Source of the DNA: Shewanella loihica PV-4
GTDB lineage: Bacteria > Pseudomonadota > Gammaproteobacteria > Enterobacterales > Shewanellaceae
Length of the DNA stretch: 64,000 nt
Direction: 5' to 3'
Assembly (NCBI RefSeq): GCF_000016065.1
Contig: NC_009092.1
Location: 3,658,001 to 3,722,000, forward strand
Shown: in pieces, positions 27,971 to 35,259 of the stretch
How positions within the stretch are numbered: position 1 is the stretch's first letter
Layout: each line of letters opens with the position of its first letter
Position numbers and translations under genes: made by a program
The notes under the pieces: model-generated
The model's input: only the letters and a program-made list of their open reading frames with translations
Database searches by the model: none
What the model was told of the DNA's origin: nothing

Positions 27971-27986
27971 ATTGCTATATAACAAT
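27971..27986. promoter_or_regulatory. Candidate LysR operator
   Basis: ATTGCTATATAACAAT is an inverted repeat (one mismatched base pair) 12 bases upstream of the lysR start and 84 bases before the DJ-1 gene. It is of the ATTG-N8-CAAT form expected for LysR autoregulation. Confidence 0.5.
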
Positions 27987-28069
27987 ATTAATTTGCCACC
28001 TAGCAGGATTATCACCACTCAAGGGAAGAATTACAATGAGTCCACTTTCAGTAACAGAGACATTGCATC

Positions 28070-28741
28070 ATGAAAAAAGTACTTATTTATTTGACGAACC
28101 ACGCGACCCTAGGCGATACCGATGAGGCCAACGGCACCTTCGCCCCAGAACTCACCCACGCCCTGCATGAGCTATTAGCCGCAGGTTTGGATTATGATCT
28201 GGTGTCAATTAACGGCGGCAAGGCTCCCCTGTACGGCACAGATATCGAAGGCGATGAGATTAACGCCTCTATGCTGCAAGACGCCGCTTTCATCAGCCGG
28301 GTCAACAACACCATTCCAGCCTCACAGATCGACATCCAAGAATACAGCGCCATCTACTACCCCGGCGGATTTGGTCTATTGTCGGATTTAGCCCATAACC
28401 AGGAGGTTGCTCGTCTCAGTGCGGCGCACTACGAAAATGGCGGCGTCATAGGCGCGGTCTGTCATGGGCCTGCCGGCCTGCTCCCCATCACCTTGAGCAC
28501 AGGGCAAAAACTCATTGCCGATAAGTCTGTCACCGGCTTTACCCGCGAAGAAGAGGTCGACTACGGTACTATCGATAAAATCCCCTTCCTGCTCGAAGAA
28601 GCCCTCACCCGCAGTGCCAAGCGCTATAACAAGGTGCAACCCTGGAATGCCTTTGTCATAGAAGATGAGCGAGTCATTACCGGGCAAAACCCTGCCAGTG
28701 CTGGCGCCGTTGGTAAGGCGATAGCCGCCCACTTAGCTTAA
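28070..28741 (+). CDS. DJ-1/PfpI superfamily protein (Hsp31-like)
   Basis: A 223-aa protein of the class I glutamine amidotransferase-like fold. The nucleophile elbow is AVCHGPAGLL (Cys about 129), the preceding acidic residue lies in DEANGTFAPEL near residue 20, and SAIYYPGGFGLLSDL is the conserved strand before the elbow. The family includes chaperone and glyoxalase III enzymes such as Hsp31 and YDR533C. Glyoxalase, deglycase-like or isonitrile hydratase activity cannot be separated by sequence. Divergent control by the LysR gene is likely. Confidence 0.88.
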   Translation: MKKVLIYLTNHATLGDTDEANGTFAPELTHALHELLAAGLDYDLVSINGGKAPLYGTDIEGDEINASMLQDAAFISRVNNTIPASQIDIQEYSAIYYPGGFGLLSDLAHNQEVARLSAAHYENGGVIGAVCHGPAGLLPITLSTGQKLIADKSVTGFTREEEVDYGTIDKIPFLLEEALTRSAKRYNKVQPWNAFVIEDERVITGQNPASAGAVGKAIAAHLA

Positions 28742-28765
28742 GCGCAAAGCGACACTCATGGTCGT

Positions 28766-28801
28766 TTCAATGGCCAATTCAATGGCTAATTCAATGGCCA
28801 T
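28766..28801. repeat. 12-bp tandem repeat after DJ-1 gene
   Basis: TTCAATGGCCAA, TTCAATGGCTAA and TTCAATGGCCAT lie head to tail 24 bases after the stop codon. Confidence 0.8.
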
Positions 28802-28902
28802 GAGTGCCCGGCTTCGCTCCCCTGACAGATTATTTGATGTTAGTATCAGCAGCTTAATCCCATTGATTTGCCGCGATAATAACAACTATTGAGGAGCGCA
28901 AT

Positions 28903-30060
28903 ATGCCTGTGCAAATGCAACGACGTCAGCTACTAAAAGCCTTGGCCGCTGCCGGTCTGTTAACTCAGTTATCGCCCCTGAATGGCTGGGCAAAAACCGC
29001 AGGGAAGCCCCTCTATATCGATGGCCTCTCCTTTTTGCCGGAGGACTTAGCCGATCTCGGCGCGTCAAAGCTCGATGCCTACCTGTGCGACATATCCGCC
29101 ATCGAGGCCATAGAACAGGCCGATGGCACCACCAACTACAAACGCACCTACAACGCCTGCGTCAAAAGCATCGGCGAGGCCCTAGCCAGGGTAAACGCCA
29201 ACCCAGACAAGCTACTACTAGGGCGTAGCGCCAAGGATATACAAACGGCCCATGCCAGCGGCCGCACCGCCGTCTTCTTCCAGATCCAGGGGGCAGACTG
29301 CGTCGAACAGAGCATAAATCAAGATCTCAACCAGGTGGATGAGTTTTATGAGCGCGGCCTAAGGGTACTGCAGCTTACCCACCACTACGGTAACCGCTTC
29401 AGCGGCGGCGCCCTGGACAACGATGGCAAGCAGGGACTCGACCTGCCGCTCACCAAGGCCGGCCATCAGCTGATCCACAAGCTCAACAGCAAGCGGATGC
29501 TGATCGACGTCAGCCACTCCAGCCCTCAATCGGCGCTAGACAGCGCCAAGGCCAGCCGTGCGCCGATAGTGCAGAGCCATGGCGCCGTGCGCGCCATCGT
29601 TAACCATGCCCGCTGCTCACCCGACGAGGTAATCAAGGCAATTGCCGACACCGGCGGCCTGTTCGGCGTCTTCATGATGACCTTCTGGCTCACCACTGAG
29701 CAAACGCCCACCACAGACCACTACCTGGAACAGCTCAAACATGTGGCCAATGTCGGCGGCATAGACGCCGTGGCGATTGCCAACGACTACCCGCTGCGGG
29801 GCCACGAGAAGCTCTTGGAACTCAACAACGACAACGCCGAAGGCGTGAAACAATATGTCGAGTGGTGGCATAGCCTGCGAGCCCGCGGCGTACTAGGCTT
29901 CGACCACGACCCCAAACACGTGGTGATCCCAGCGCTTAACCATATCGAGCGCATGGAGCGTATCGACAACGCTCTGGCCCGCGCCGGATTCAGCAGCGGC
30001 GATCGCGCTAAAATAATGGGCGGGAATTGGCAGAGGGTGTTGACCGAGGTACTAGGCTAG
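28903..30060 (+). CDS. M19 (renal dipeptidase-like) protein with altered metal ligands, Tat signal
   Basis: A 385-aa exported protein. Its N-terminus has a twin-arginine-type signal (QRRQLLKALAAAGLL). The TIM-barrel blocks of peptidase family M19 follow: RGLRVLQLTHHYGNRFSGGA, LIDVSHSS and VQSHGAVRAIVNHARC, which keep the two His ligands of the second metal. The usual HxD near the start (DGHND type) reads IDGLSFLP here, and the usual bridging Glu (IEGG type) reads IQGAD. True membrane dipeptidases need these residues, so hydrolytic activity is doubtful or differs. GGAG precedes the ATG. It stands alone. Confidence 0.8.
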   Translation: MPVQMQRRQLLKALAAAGLLTQLSPLNGWAKTAGKPLYIDGLSFLPEDLADLGASKLDAYLCDISAIEAIEQADGTTNYKRTYNACVKSIGEALARVNANPDKLLLGRSAKDIQTAHASGRTAVFFQIQGADCVEQSINQDLNQVDEFYERGLRVLQLTHHYGNRFSGGALDNDGKQGLDLPLTKAGHQLIHKLNSKRMLIDVSHSSPQSALDSAKASRAPIVQSHGAVRAIVNHARCSPDEVIKAIADTGGLFGVFMMTFWLTTEQTPTTDHYLEQLKHVANVGGIDAVAIANDYPLRGHEKLLELNNDNAEGVKQYVEWWHSLRARGVLGFDHDPKHVVIPALNHIERMERIDNALARAGFSSGDRAKIMGGNWQRVLTEVLG

Positions 30061-30122
30061 TTCCTTTGACCCAGGCTGGTTACTCTAACCTAGGCTGGTT
30101 ACTCTAACCTAGGCTGGTTAGC
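30054..30122. repeat. 19-bp tandem repeat starting across the M19 stop codon
   Basis: AGGCTGGTTACTCTAACCT occurs at 30073-30091 and 30092-30110, with a partial copy from 30111. A diverged copy at 30054-30072 includes the last codons and stop (30058-30060) of the M19 gene. The end folds as GGCTGG/CCAGCC and may terminate transcription. Confidence 0.75.
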
Positions 30123-30581
30123 AGCCAGCCTAATGACGCTTTCTTAAAGTTTCCTTTTAGAACATCTACCCGATTTCGTATATGAAAGCCATCCTTTAAC
30201 CAAGACAGCATGGTGTATCAATTGCCTGCGGCAGGTGCAGTGCATGGAGGCACCAATGTCGTGATCACATGGATGTGAATGAACGACCTACTGTGCAAAC
30301 ACGCTTTTGGCACGCAGCAAGTCCATCCTTGGATGCTCTGCGAAATCATCCCTGATTTCGAAGGCCAAAAGCCTGTTTACACCCAGTTATCCATCTCTTC
30401 GATTAAACGACTTGGGAAAATTCCGGACATTTCCAATGTTAGATTTTTTGTTCTAACCCACTTAGCTCGAATTTATAGGGGTAGCACCTCGCTACCGAGC
30501 TCAAAATTGTTGGCTAAATTTAGCGAAGAATGAGCGCAAGCCAACTGTTTTGCGTCCACTTTAAGCGCCTTAATTAGCTTT
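30061..30581. other. Non-coding stretch with folded repeat, edge of accessory region
   Basis: About 520 bases without a credible gene. After the 19-bp array comes a structured block (30225-30365) with several hairpins. The rest (30366-30581) is unremarkable and becomes AT-rich to the right. A forward reading frame at 30279-30533 lies across the hairpins and lacks any family features. Confidence 0.6.
30225..30365. repeat. Structured intergenic element with four short hairpins
   Basis: Hairpins: GGTGC/GCACC (30234-30238/30250-30254) with CATGGAGG at its loop; TCACA-TGGA-TGTGA (30265-30278); CATCC/GGATG (30324-30335); and CGAAATCA-TCCC-TGATTTCG (30341-30360). The first two show CAnGGAnG on the forward strand; the last two show CAAGGATG and CAGGGATG on the reverse strand. 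It resembles dispersed intergenic repeats of Shewanella, but only one copy is in this window, so its repeat nature is inferred. Confidence 0.5.
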
Positions 30582-31193
30582 TCATATGTACCTCTGAAAA
30601 CCATCGCAGTCTTTGAAATAACTCGGATTCTCCCAATTATTTCTGTCATTCACTTCTTTTTTAAGGCGATTCATATCTATTACCTCTGAATTTGGATACT
30701 GCTGATAAATATAGAAATATTCTTTTGTAACAGACCGATTTTTATCAGGACCATAAAAGCAAAAACTTAAACCACCTTTGTCAGCGCCTTTTGGAAAACT
30801 ATGCCCATCAATAATAAGTTTATCAAAAAAAATAGAACCACCATTAATGGGAATACTATCCACTTTCGTCACACCATTAATGCTAACTGAAAGTAAGCTT
30901 TCCTTTTCTAGCCAAACTTTAATAGTTGCATTGTCTAATTCGCAAATACTTGTATCTATTACTCCTGGATATATAACACCTTTAGCTTCGAATTCTTTCC
31001 TGACAGCTATAGGCAAACCCTTTGTATCTTCGTCATATAATTGTTCTGGTTGATTAACATACTCAAATTTGAAAGTTACATAGTCTAATGATTTATAGCA
31101 GCTTTGAAATATAAAAGGCACGCCGTAATCGGCATAAGAAAAGCTAGGAATGATAGTAGTTATGCAAATAATTAGAAGTATAAACCTCATCAT
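30582..31193 (-). CDS. AT-rich secreted protein of unknown function
   Basis: A 203-aa protein with a clear signal peptide (MRFILLIICITTIIPSFSYA). The mature part is polar and mostly beta, with four Cys (FQSCYKSL, TSICELDN, LSFCFYGP and FKDCDGF) that could pair. GGAG lies just before the double ATG (31193/31190); the second is equally possible. AT content is much higher than in neighbouring core genes, pointing to horizontal origin. No family was recognised; the signal peptide implies a periplasmic or outer-surface location. Confidence 0.65.
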   Translation of the reverse strand: MMRFILLIICITTIIPSFSYADYGVPFIFQSCYKSLDYVTFKFEYVNQPEQLYDEDTKGLPIAVRKEFEAKGVIYPGVIDTSICELDNATIKVWLEKESLLSVSINGVTKVDSIPINGGSIFFDKLIIDGHSFPKGADKGGLSFCFYGPDKNRSVTKEYFYIYQQYPNSEVIDMNRLKKEVNDRNNWENPSYFKDCDGFQRYI

Positions 31194-31317
31194 TAAACTC
31201 CTTTTATGTTGATGATGTCGTTTGAAAAGCCAACGTCACGTTAAGCAGACAAAAATTGTGGATTATATGTGTAACAAAGCGAATATAATACACTTTATTC
31301 TTAATTTAAAAATCTTG

Positions 31318-31875
31318 TCATATGTCACTAAACTTGGAGCTAATTTCACCCCATGCCTCTAAACTTTTACTTAAACATTCATAGGCATCAGACAAATATT
31401 CTTCATCTTGGCTTATTATGCTTGCTTTTACTTTAACGCAATCACCATTGGAAGGTGTTATAAAATACTGACCATCAAGTTTCTGAATCATAGAAACTGT
31501 TTCTTTATTTATTAATATAGTTTGGATTACTGATAGTTTTGCATATTTTTTACTACGACTTTTATTAAGAGTTTTATGTTTTAGCCCATTTGCCACATCT
31601 GAACATAAAAGCAAACTATGATAAGTATTTATTTCATCTTCAATAGTTTTCTTTTTTACTTTAGAGTTTGACGCTAGTAACTGCTCAATAAGATGATCCT
31701 TAATAGACCAACACCATAAAAATGCTGTTTCAATATCATCTTGAACATGCTGAAGCGGCTTAGAACCATCAACGATGAAAGTAGAACTTTCAAAGTCTAC
31801 AACTCCAACGGGCCATTCCATATCCAATGATTTATTCATGAAACGAGAAACTTTTTGTCTAATATCAATACTCAA
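31318..31875 (-). CDS. AT-rich cytosolic protein of unknown function, HEPN-like helical
   Basis: A 185-aa protein with no signal or membrane segment. The start is TTG at 31875 with a strong GGAGG five bases upstream. The helical core includes IETAFLWCWSIKDHLIEQLL (about 48-67) and LLCSDVANGLKHKTLNKSR (about 89-107). The ANGLKH context recalls helical proteins of HEPN type found beside defence or toxin genes, but the RxxxxH ribonuclease motif is not clear. Base composition is AT-rich like the preceding gene, so both were probably acquired. It has no obvious partner. Confidence 0.6.
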   Translation of the reverse strand: MSIDIRQKVSRFMNKSLDMEWPVGVVDFESSTFIVDGSKPLQHVQDDIETAFLWCWSIKDHLIEQLLASNSKVKKKTIEDEINTYHSLLLCSDVANGLKHKTLNKSRSKKYAKLSVIQTILINKETVSMIQKLDGQYFITPSNGDCVKVKASIISQDEEYLSDAYECLSKSLEAWGEISSKFSDI

Positions 31876-32444
31876 TCAAACCTCCATAACACATAACTGC
31901 TTATTAGTGTGCGTGCGCGTTTACCTCATTAGGCCAGTGACAACGCGCAATGTTAACTGATTGTATTGTAAAGAAGTTATCACTTTTACTTCAAATACAC
32001 CATCCAGAAAAACGCGCATGCGCTTTTCCAAACCTTCCGCATAACGAGCCTAAGGCTTTGAACTTTACAGTTTTTTACTCCTCAAGCTGCCACTTATAAA
32101 TAACAAAGTGGCAAAGATGCACTGAGTTTTCCCCTCTATCGACGACAAATGAGGTCAAATCGAAGAGACGTTGAATACCGAGTGCAGATACGCCAGTGAC
32201 CTTCGGTTTCAGGGATGAAACCGCAGAGCGGCCAGGGATGGCGAACAGCGTGTCACGGGTGTATCTGCACATCCCCCGCCGGGCAGGCGTTAGGTAGCAA
32301 TGAAGGTTCAACCTTCAATTCACTCAATAAATTCACATACCGTGAAATGCCAAAGCATTAACCCCTTAACCACCGTGGCAAACAACCAATCCCACGATAC
32401 ACTGAAACTAATATCGCTAAGAGATTCAACGCAGAAGATTAACC
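31876..32444. other. Intergenic region with folded repeat copy A
   Basis: About 570 bases. 31876-32100 is AT-rich with nothing recognised. 32148-32308 is repeat copy A. The remainder up to the DMT transporter start should hold its promoter. Confidence 0.6.
32148..32308. repeat. Folded intergenic repeat, copy A
   Basis: About 160 bases, repeated at 33388-33549 in the same orientation with near-identical core. A 19-nt outer stem pairs 32181-32199 with 32251-32269 (one mismatch, one wobble). Inside are two hairpins with GGGA loops: CGGTTTCA-GGGA-TGAAACCG (32203-32222) and GCCA-GGGA-TGGC (32230-32241). Confidence 0.85.
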
Positions 32445-33314
32445 ATGCCCCAACAACCCTGGATACGCCTGCTGTTACTCACCTCGGTCACCATGCTGGC
32501 CTTTGCGGCCAACTCGCTGTTTTGCCGCGAGGCCCTGGCATCGGGCAGCATCGGCGCAGCCAGCTTCACCCTGATACGTATCGCTTCCGGCGCCCTGGTT
32601 CTGGGGATACTCGCATCACGTCATATTCGCGCCGGCGAGCTTGGTGGTAACTGGCTGTCGGCAACGGCGCTATTTGGTTACGCGGTCGCATTCTCTTTTG
32701 CCTACAACAGCCTAAGCGCCGGCACGGGTGCCTTGTTGCTGTTCGGTGCAGTGCAGATCACCATGATCCTCTACGGTTTATGGTCGGGCGAGCGGATAAA
32801 TCGAAAACAGATGATAGGCGCCCTGCTAGCTGGAGCGGGATTGGTATGGTTAGTGCTGCCGGGCGTAAGCGCTCCGCCCTTAATAGGCGCCATGCTGATG
32901 ATAATCGCCGGGGTTTCCTGGGGCGTCTACTCCCTGCTAGGTCGCGGCACAAAGCGTCCCACATTGGCCACGGCGGGGAATTTTATTCGCGCGGTGCCCA
33001 TGGCCCTGGTGCCTTTTGCCCTGCTCTCTAATTCAGAGACGATCAGCGCCACCGGGATTGGCTACGCCGTGGCCTCAGGCGCCCTCGCCTCGGGGCTGGG
33101 CTACGCCCTATGGTATTTAGTCCTGCCATCTCTTTCTGCCGTCACCGCCGCGACCGTTCAGCTCAGCGTACCCATTATTGCCGCCTTCGGCGGCTTCATC
33201 TGGATCGGCGAGGCATTCACAAGCAGACTCCTGCTCGCCTCCATCGCCGTCCTCGGCGGCATTGCCCTGTTTGTCATGAGTAAACAATCCTCTCACGTAA
33301 TAAAAGACAAGTAG
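32445..33314 (+). CDS. EamA/DMT-family transporter
   Basis: A 289-aa membrane protein with ten predicted helices arranged as two EamA repeats (first about 10-135, second about 145-280), including the typical FAANSLFCREAL and ASFTLIRIASGALVLGIL of helices 1-2 and YALWYLVLPSLSAVTAATVQLSVPIIAAFGGFIWIGE of helices 8-9. DMT transporters of this type export amino acids or other metabolites; no substrate can be named. It is a single gene bracketed by the two direct copies of the folded repeat, which may reflect insertion or duplication at this locus. Confidence 0.88.
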   Translation: MPQQPWIRLLLLTSVTMLAFAANSLFCREALASGSIGAASFTLIRIASGALVLGILASRHIRAGELGGNWLSATALFGYAVAFSFAYNSLSAGTGALLLFGAVQITMILYGLWSGERINRKQMIGALLAGAGLVWLVLPGVSAPPLIGAMLMIIAGVSWGVYSLLGRGTKRPTLATAGNFIRAVPMALVPFALLSNSETISATGIGYAVASGALASGLGYALWYLVLPSLSAVTAATVQLSVPIIAAFGGFIWIGEAFTSRLLLASIAVLGGIALFVMSKQSSHVIKDK

Positions 33315-33658
33315 CCAAGAAGACACAACCTTTAATTGCCCTAATAAAGTGGCTGCAGCGAATAAGAAAACCTCTTAGCCACAACTGATGAGATCAAATC
33401 GAAGAAACGTTAGATAAGATGGTGTAGATACGTCTGTGACCTTCGGTTTCAGGGATGAAACCGCAGAGCGGCCAGGGATGGCGTAAAGCGTGTCACAGAA
33501 GTATTTGCACACTCCCCGCCAGACAGGCGATAAATAGCAGCAAAGATTCGGGCTAAGGTTTCCTTTCCTTATCGTTTCTCAATACCTAAATAGATACAGT
33601 CAATGCATACAAGCTATCGGAAGACTGCACTAACCTCTTTCGCAGCCTAAACTCTTTA
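33315..33658. other. Intergenic region with folded repeat copy B
   Basis: About 340 bases after the DMT transporter. It contains repeat copy B (33388-33549); the remaining flanks show no recognised element. Confidence 0.6.
33388..33549. repeat. Folded intergenic repeat, copy B
   Basis: Direct copy of the element at 32148-32308. The outer stem pairs 33422-33440 with 33492-33510 (one mismatch, two wobbles). Relative to copy A, a C-G pair became T-A (33433/33499), an A-G mismatch became T-A (33435/33497), and a C-G became T-G (33425/33507), so pairing is kept despite sequence change. The two GGGA-loop hairpins are unchanged. Confidence 0.85.
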
Positions 33659-33868
33659 TTAGCTGATTTTTCCTAAAGCGCTGCGCCTAAACCAGTAGAA
33701 ACAATATATCCAGCCAACCGGCGGCATAAAAACATTTAGGATGCACGTATAAAAAACAACCAAAGAAAGATTGTTAGAAATGCCTTTTGCATATCTAATT
33801 GTCAGATAAATAACGATAAGAGCAAGAACCAAATACACTTGCCCCCAAACAGTTGCGTTTAAATCCAT
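33659..33868 (-). CDS. Small two-helix membrane protein
   Basis: A 69-aa protein starting MDLNATVWGQVYLVL at 33868 (an alternative start four codons upstream is possible). Hydrophobic helices at about 8-24 and 33-52, then a short basic tail (FRRSALGKIS). AT content is raised as in the accessory stretch. No family recognised. Its small size makes the call tentative, but its regular hydrophobic pattern and lack of overlap with another gene support it. Confidence 0.5.
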   Translation of the reverse strand: MDLNATVWGQVYLVLALIVIYLTIRYAKGISNNLSLVVFYTCILNVFMPPVGWIYCFYWFRRSALGKIS

Positions 33869-33979
33869 TCGACTTAACACTCCATTTTCTAAACTGCGCT
33901 TAATTATAAGATGCGAAATATCCTACTTAGACAAACTTAAGACTCTAGGTTCGAATCATACAAGCAATTTGTTTCTTTG

Positions 33980-34861
33980 CTAACTTTGACTTTTCATTGG
34001 TAGAACCTCGGCGCTTTCATTATCGAGCAAACTCAATACACTCTCATAACCATATTTGGGCTGCCAGCCGAGCTCATGCTGTGCCAGGCTTGAATCATAC
34101 ACACGATCGAGCGATTGTGGCATGCTCCAACCTCGAACCGCAAAGCTCTCGGCAAGCCCCGGTATCGCCTCTCGAATAACATCATTGGCATCTCGATAAA
34201 GCCTTTCACAACATGCTTTGCTAAAGGGGGTCTTACCGGAAATGATGTAACGCCTGAATCCCGACAACCTACGCTCCACGGCGCAGGCATGGGCACGGGC
34301 AACGTCTCGAGCATCTATGCCGCGGGTCAAACGATAGACAGCCATTAAGTTCACCGGTTCAGGAAAACAGCGCGACATCTGCAGAACCGTGACAGGTAAA
34401 TCAAACGAGCTTGAGATATTTTCGAGTAACTGCTCAGCCTTAATCTTTGAATGATGATAGATCGTCTTAGGCCTTGGCATCACAGTTTCATCAACCCATC
34501 CAGCACGTCCTGCGGGAGTTGACGCAAAACCATAAAGGGCAGTAGTGCTGGTGAATACAAAGTGTTTGATCCCCTTTTTTACCCCCATCAGAGCCAACTG
34601 CTCTGTCGCTTTGATATTGATCTCTTCAAATTCATCACCTGGTACCAACCCAACATGGGGCGCATGCAGCGCCGCGGTATGAATGATCACCTCGACACCT
34701 TCTAACGCTTCTGCCAATAAGGCAGTGTCACGGATATCTCCGACAACATCAGCGGTCGAACATGGTGTCCTATCGATTCCAACAACTTCATGCTCTTTCA
34801 TTAGGTGAATATAGATGGCCCGACCGACCCTACCCGCAGTACCTGTAACTAAAATTTTCAA
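33980..34861 (-). CDS. NAD-dependent epimerase/dehydratase family protein
   Basis: A 293-aa extended short-chain dehydrogenase. The Rossmann motif GTAGRVG (7-13) follows an initial strand KILVTG. A DRTPC turn and VVGDIRD give the cofactor acidic residue region; the catalytic motif reads YHHSK with TSTTALYG upstream, in place of the usual YxxxK spacing (Y-H-H-S-K is intact). The start is TTG at 34861, as no ATG fits. Substrate may be a nucleotide sugar or other; unknown. It stands alone at the edge of the accessory stretch. Confidence 0.8.
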   Translation of the reverse strand: MKILVTGTAGRVGRAIYIHLMKEHEVVGIDRTPCSTADVVGDIRDTALLAEALEGVEVIIHTAALHAPHVGLVPGDEFEEINIKATEQLALMGVKKGIKHFVFTSTTALYGFASTPAGRAGWVDETVMPRPKTIYHHSKIKAEQLLENISSSFDLPVTVLQMSRCFPEPVNLMAVYRLTRGIDARDVARAHACAVERRLSGFRRYIISGKTPFSKACCERLYRDANDVIREAIPGLAESFAVRGWSMPQSLDRVYDSSLAQHELGWQPKYGYESVLSLLDNESAEVLPMKSQS

Positions 34862-34984
34862 CTTTGCTGCCTATTTGAATACAGGAAACCATTCTAACAA
34901 CGAAAAGCCTAATAGTACGAAATCCCAAACGCTTAACCCTTAAATGGCAGAGTTAAAGCCTGATCTAAGAGGTAAAACTTCCTG

Positions 34985-35161
34985 TATAGATGCATCTGCG
35001 AACGTCGATAGCAGGGCCACCGGGGATAAGTTCCCCATAAACGTAAGTCCCTATACAAACACCAAAGCCTTCCATCCCTGGGCTTTGGCATAAGTGTTCC
35101 AGACACAAATCCCCTCTTTGGCCTTCCTTGGCCACCGGGGATAAGCATATCCCTATACAAA
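34985..35161. repeat. Repeat block with paired modules and GGA-rich hairpins
   Basis: GGCCACCGGGGATAAG occurs at 35015-35030 and 35130-35145; TCCCTATACAAA at 35048-35059 and 35150-35161. Between them CCAAAGCC/GGCTTTGG (35062-35069/35081-35088) forms a hairpin whose reverse-strand loop is CAGGGATGGAA. GGGGA/TCCCC (35022-35026/35032-35036) is another. Read on the reverse strand the block carries at least seven GGA motifs. Confidence 0.7.
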
Positions 35162-35187
35162 AAAGCCACGGCGGTGGCCGTGGCTTT
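35159..35187 (-). terminator. Rho-independent terminator of fccA
   Basis: On the reverse strand GCCACGGC-CACC-GCCGTGGC (35184-35165) is followed by six T (35164-35159). Strong stem, about 70 bases after the fccA stop. Confidence 0.9.
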
Positions 35188-35259
35188 CAGCGGTGGCTTC
35201 CTAGCCACCTTTTGGAGTGTTAACTATGTTAGTAACCGGTTGATATTGATTAAGAAATA

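Larger units (their letters stand above)
34862..35259. other. Intergenic region downstream of fccA with repeat block
   Basis: About 400 bases. 35159-35187 is the fccA terminator. 34985-35161 is a repeat block listed separately. The left 120 bases carry the epimerase promoter and nothing else recognised. Confidence 0.6.

Noticed and set aside
30279..30533. Forward open frame of 84 codons
   Set aside because: It overlaps a block of hairpins and has no ribosome site or recognisable domain.
32075..32311. Reverse open frame over repeat copy A
   Set aside because: Its translation follows the hairpin repeat; the equivalent frame is broken in copy B, so it is not a conserved gene.
32148..33549. Repeat pair as integron attC sites around a gene cassette
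   Set aside because: Copy A ends with GTTAGGT, which fits GTTRRRY, but copy B lacks it and no matching RYYYAAC inverse core is present; no integrase nearby.
34933..35208. Reverse open frame over the repeat block after fccA
   Set aside because: It runs through the fccA terminator and duplicated modules; no ribosome site or family features.
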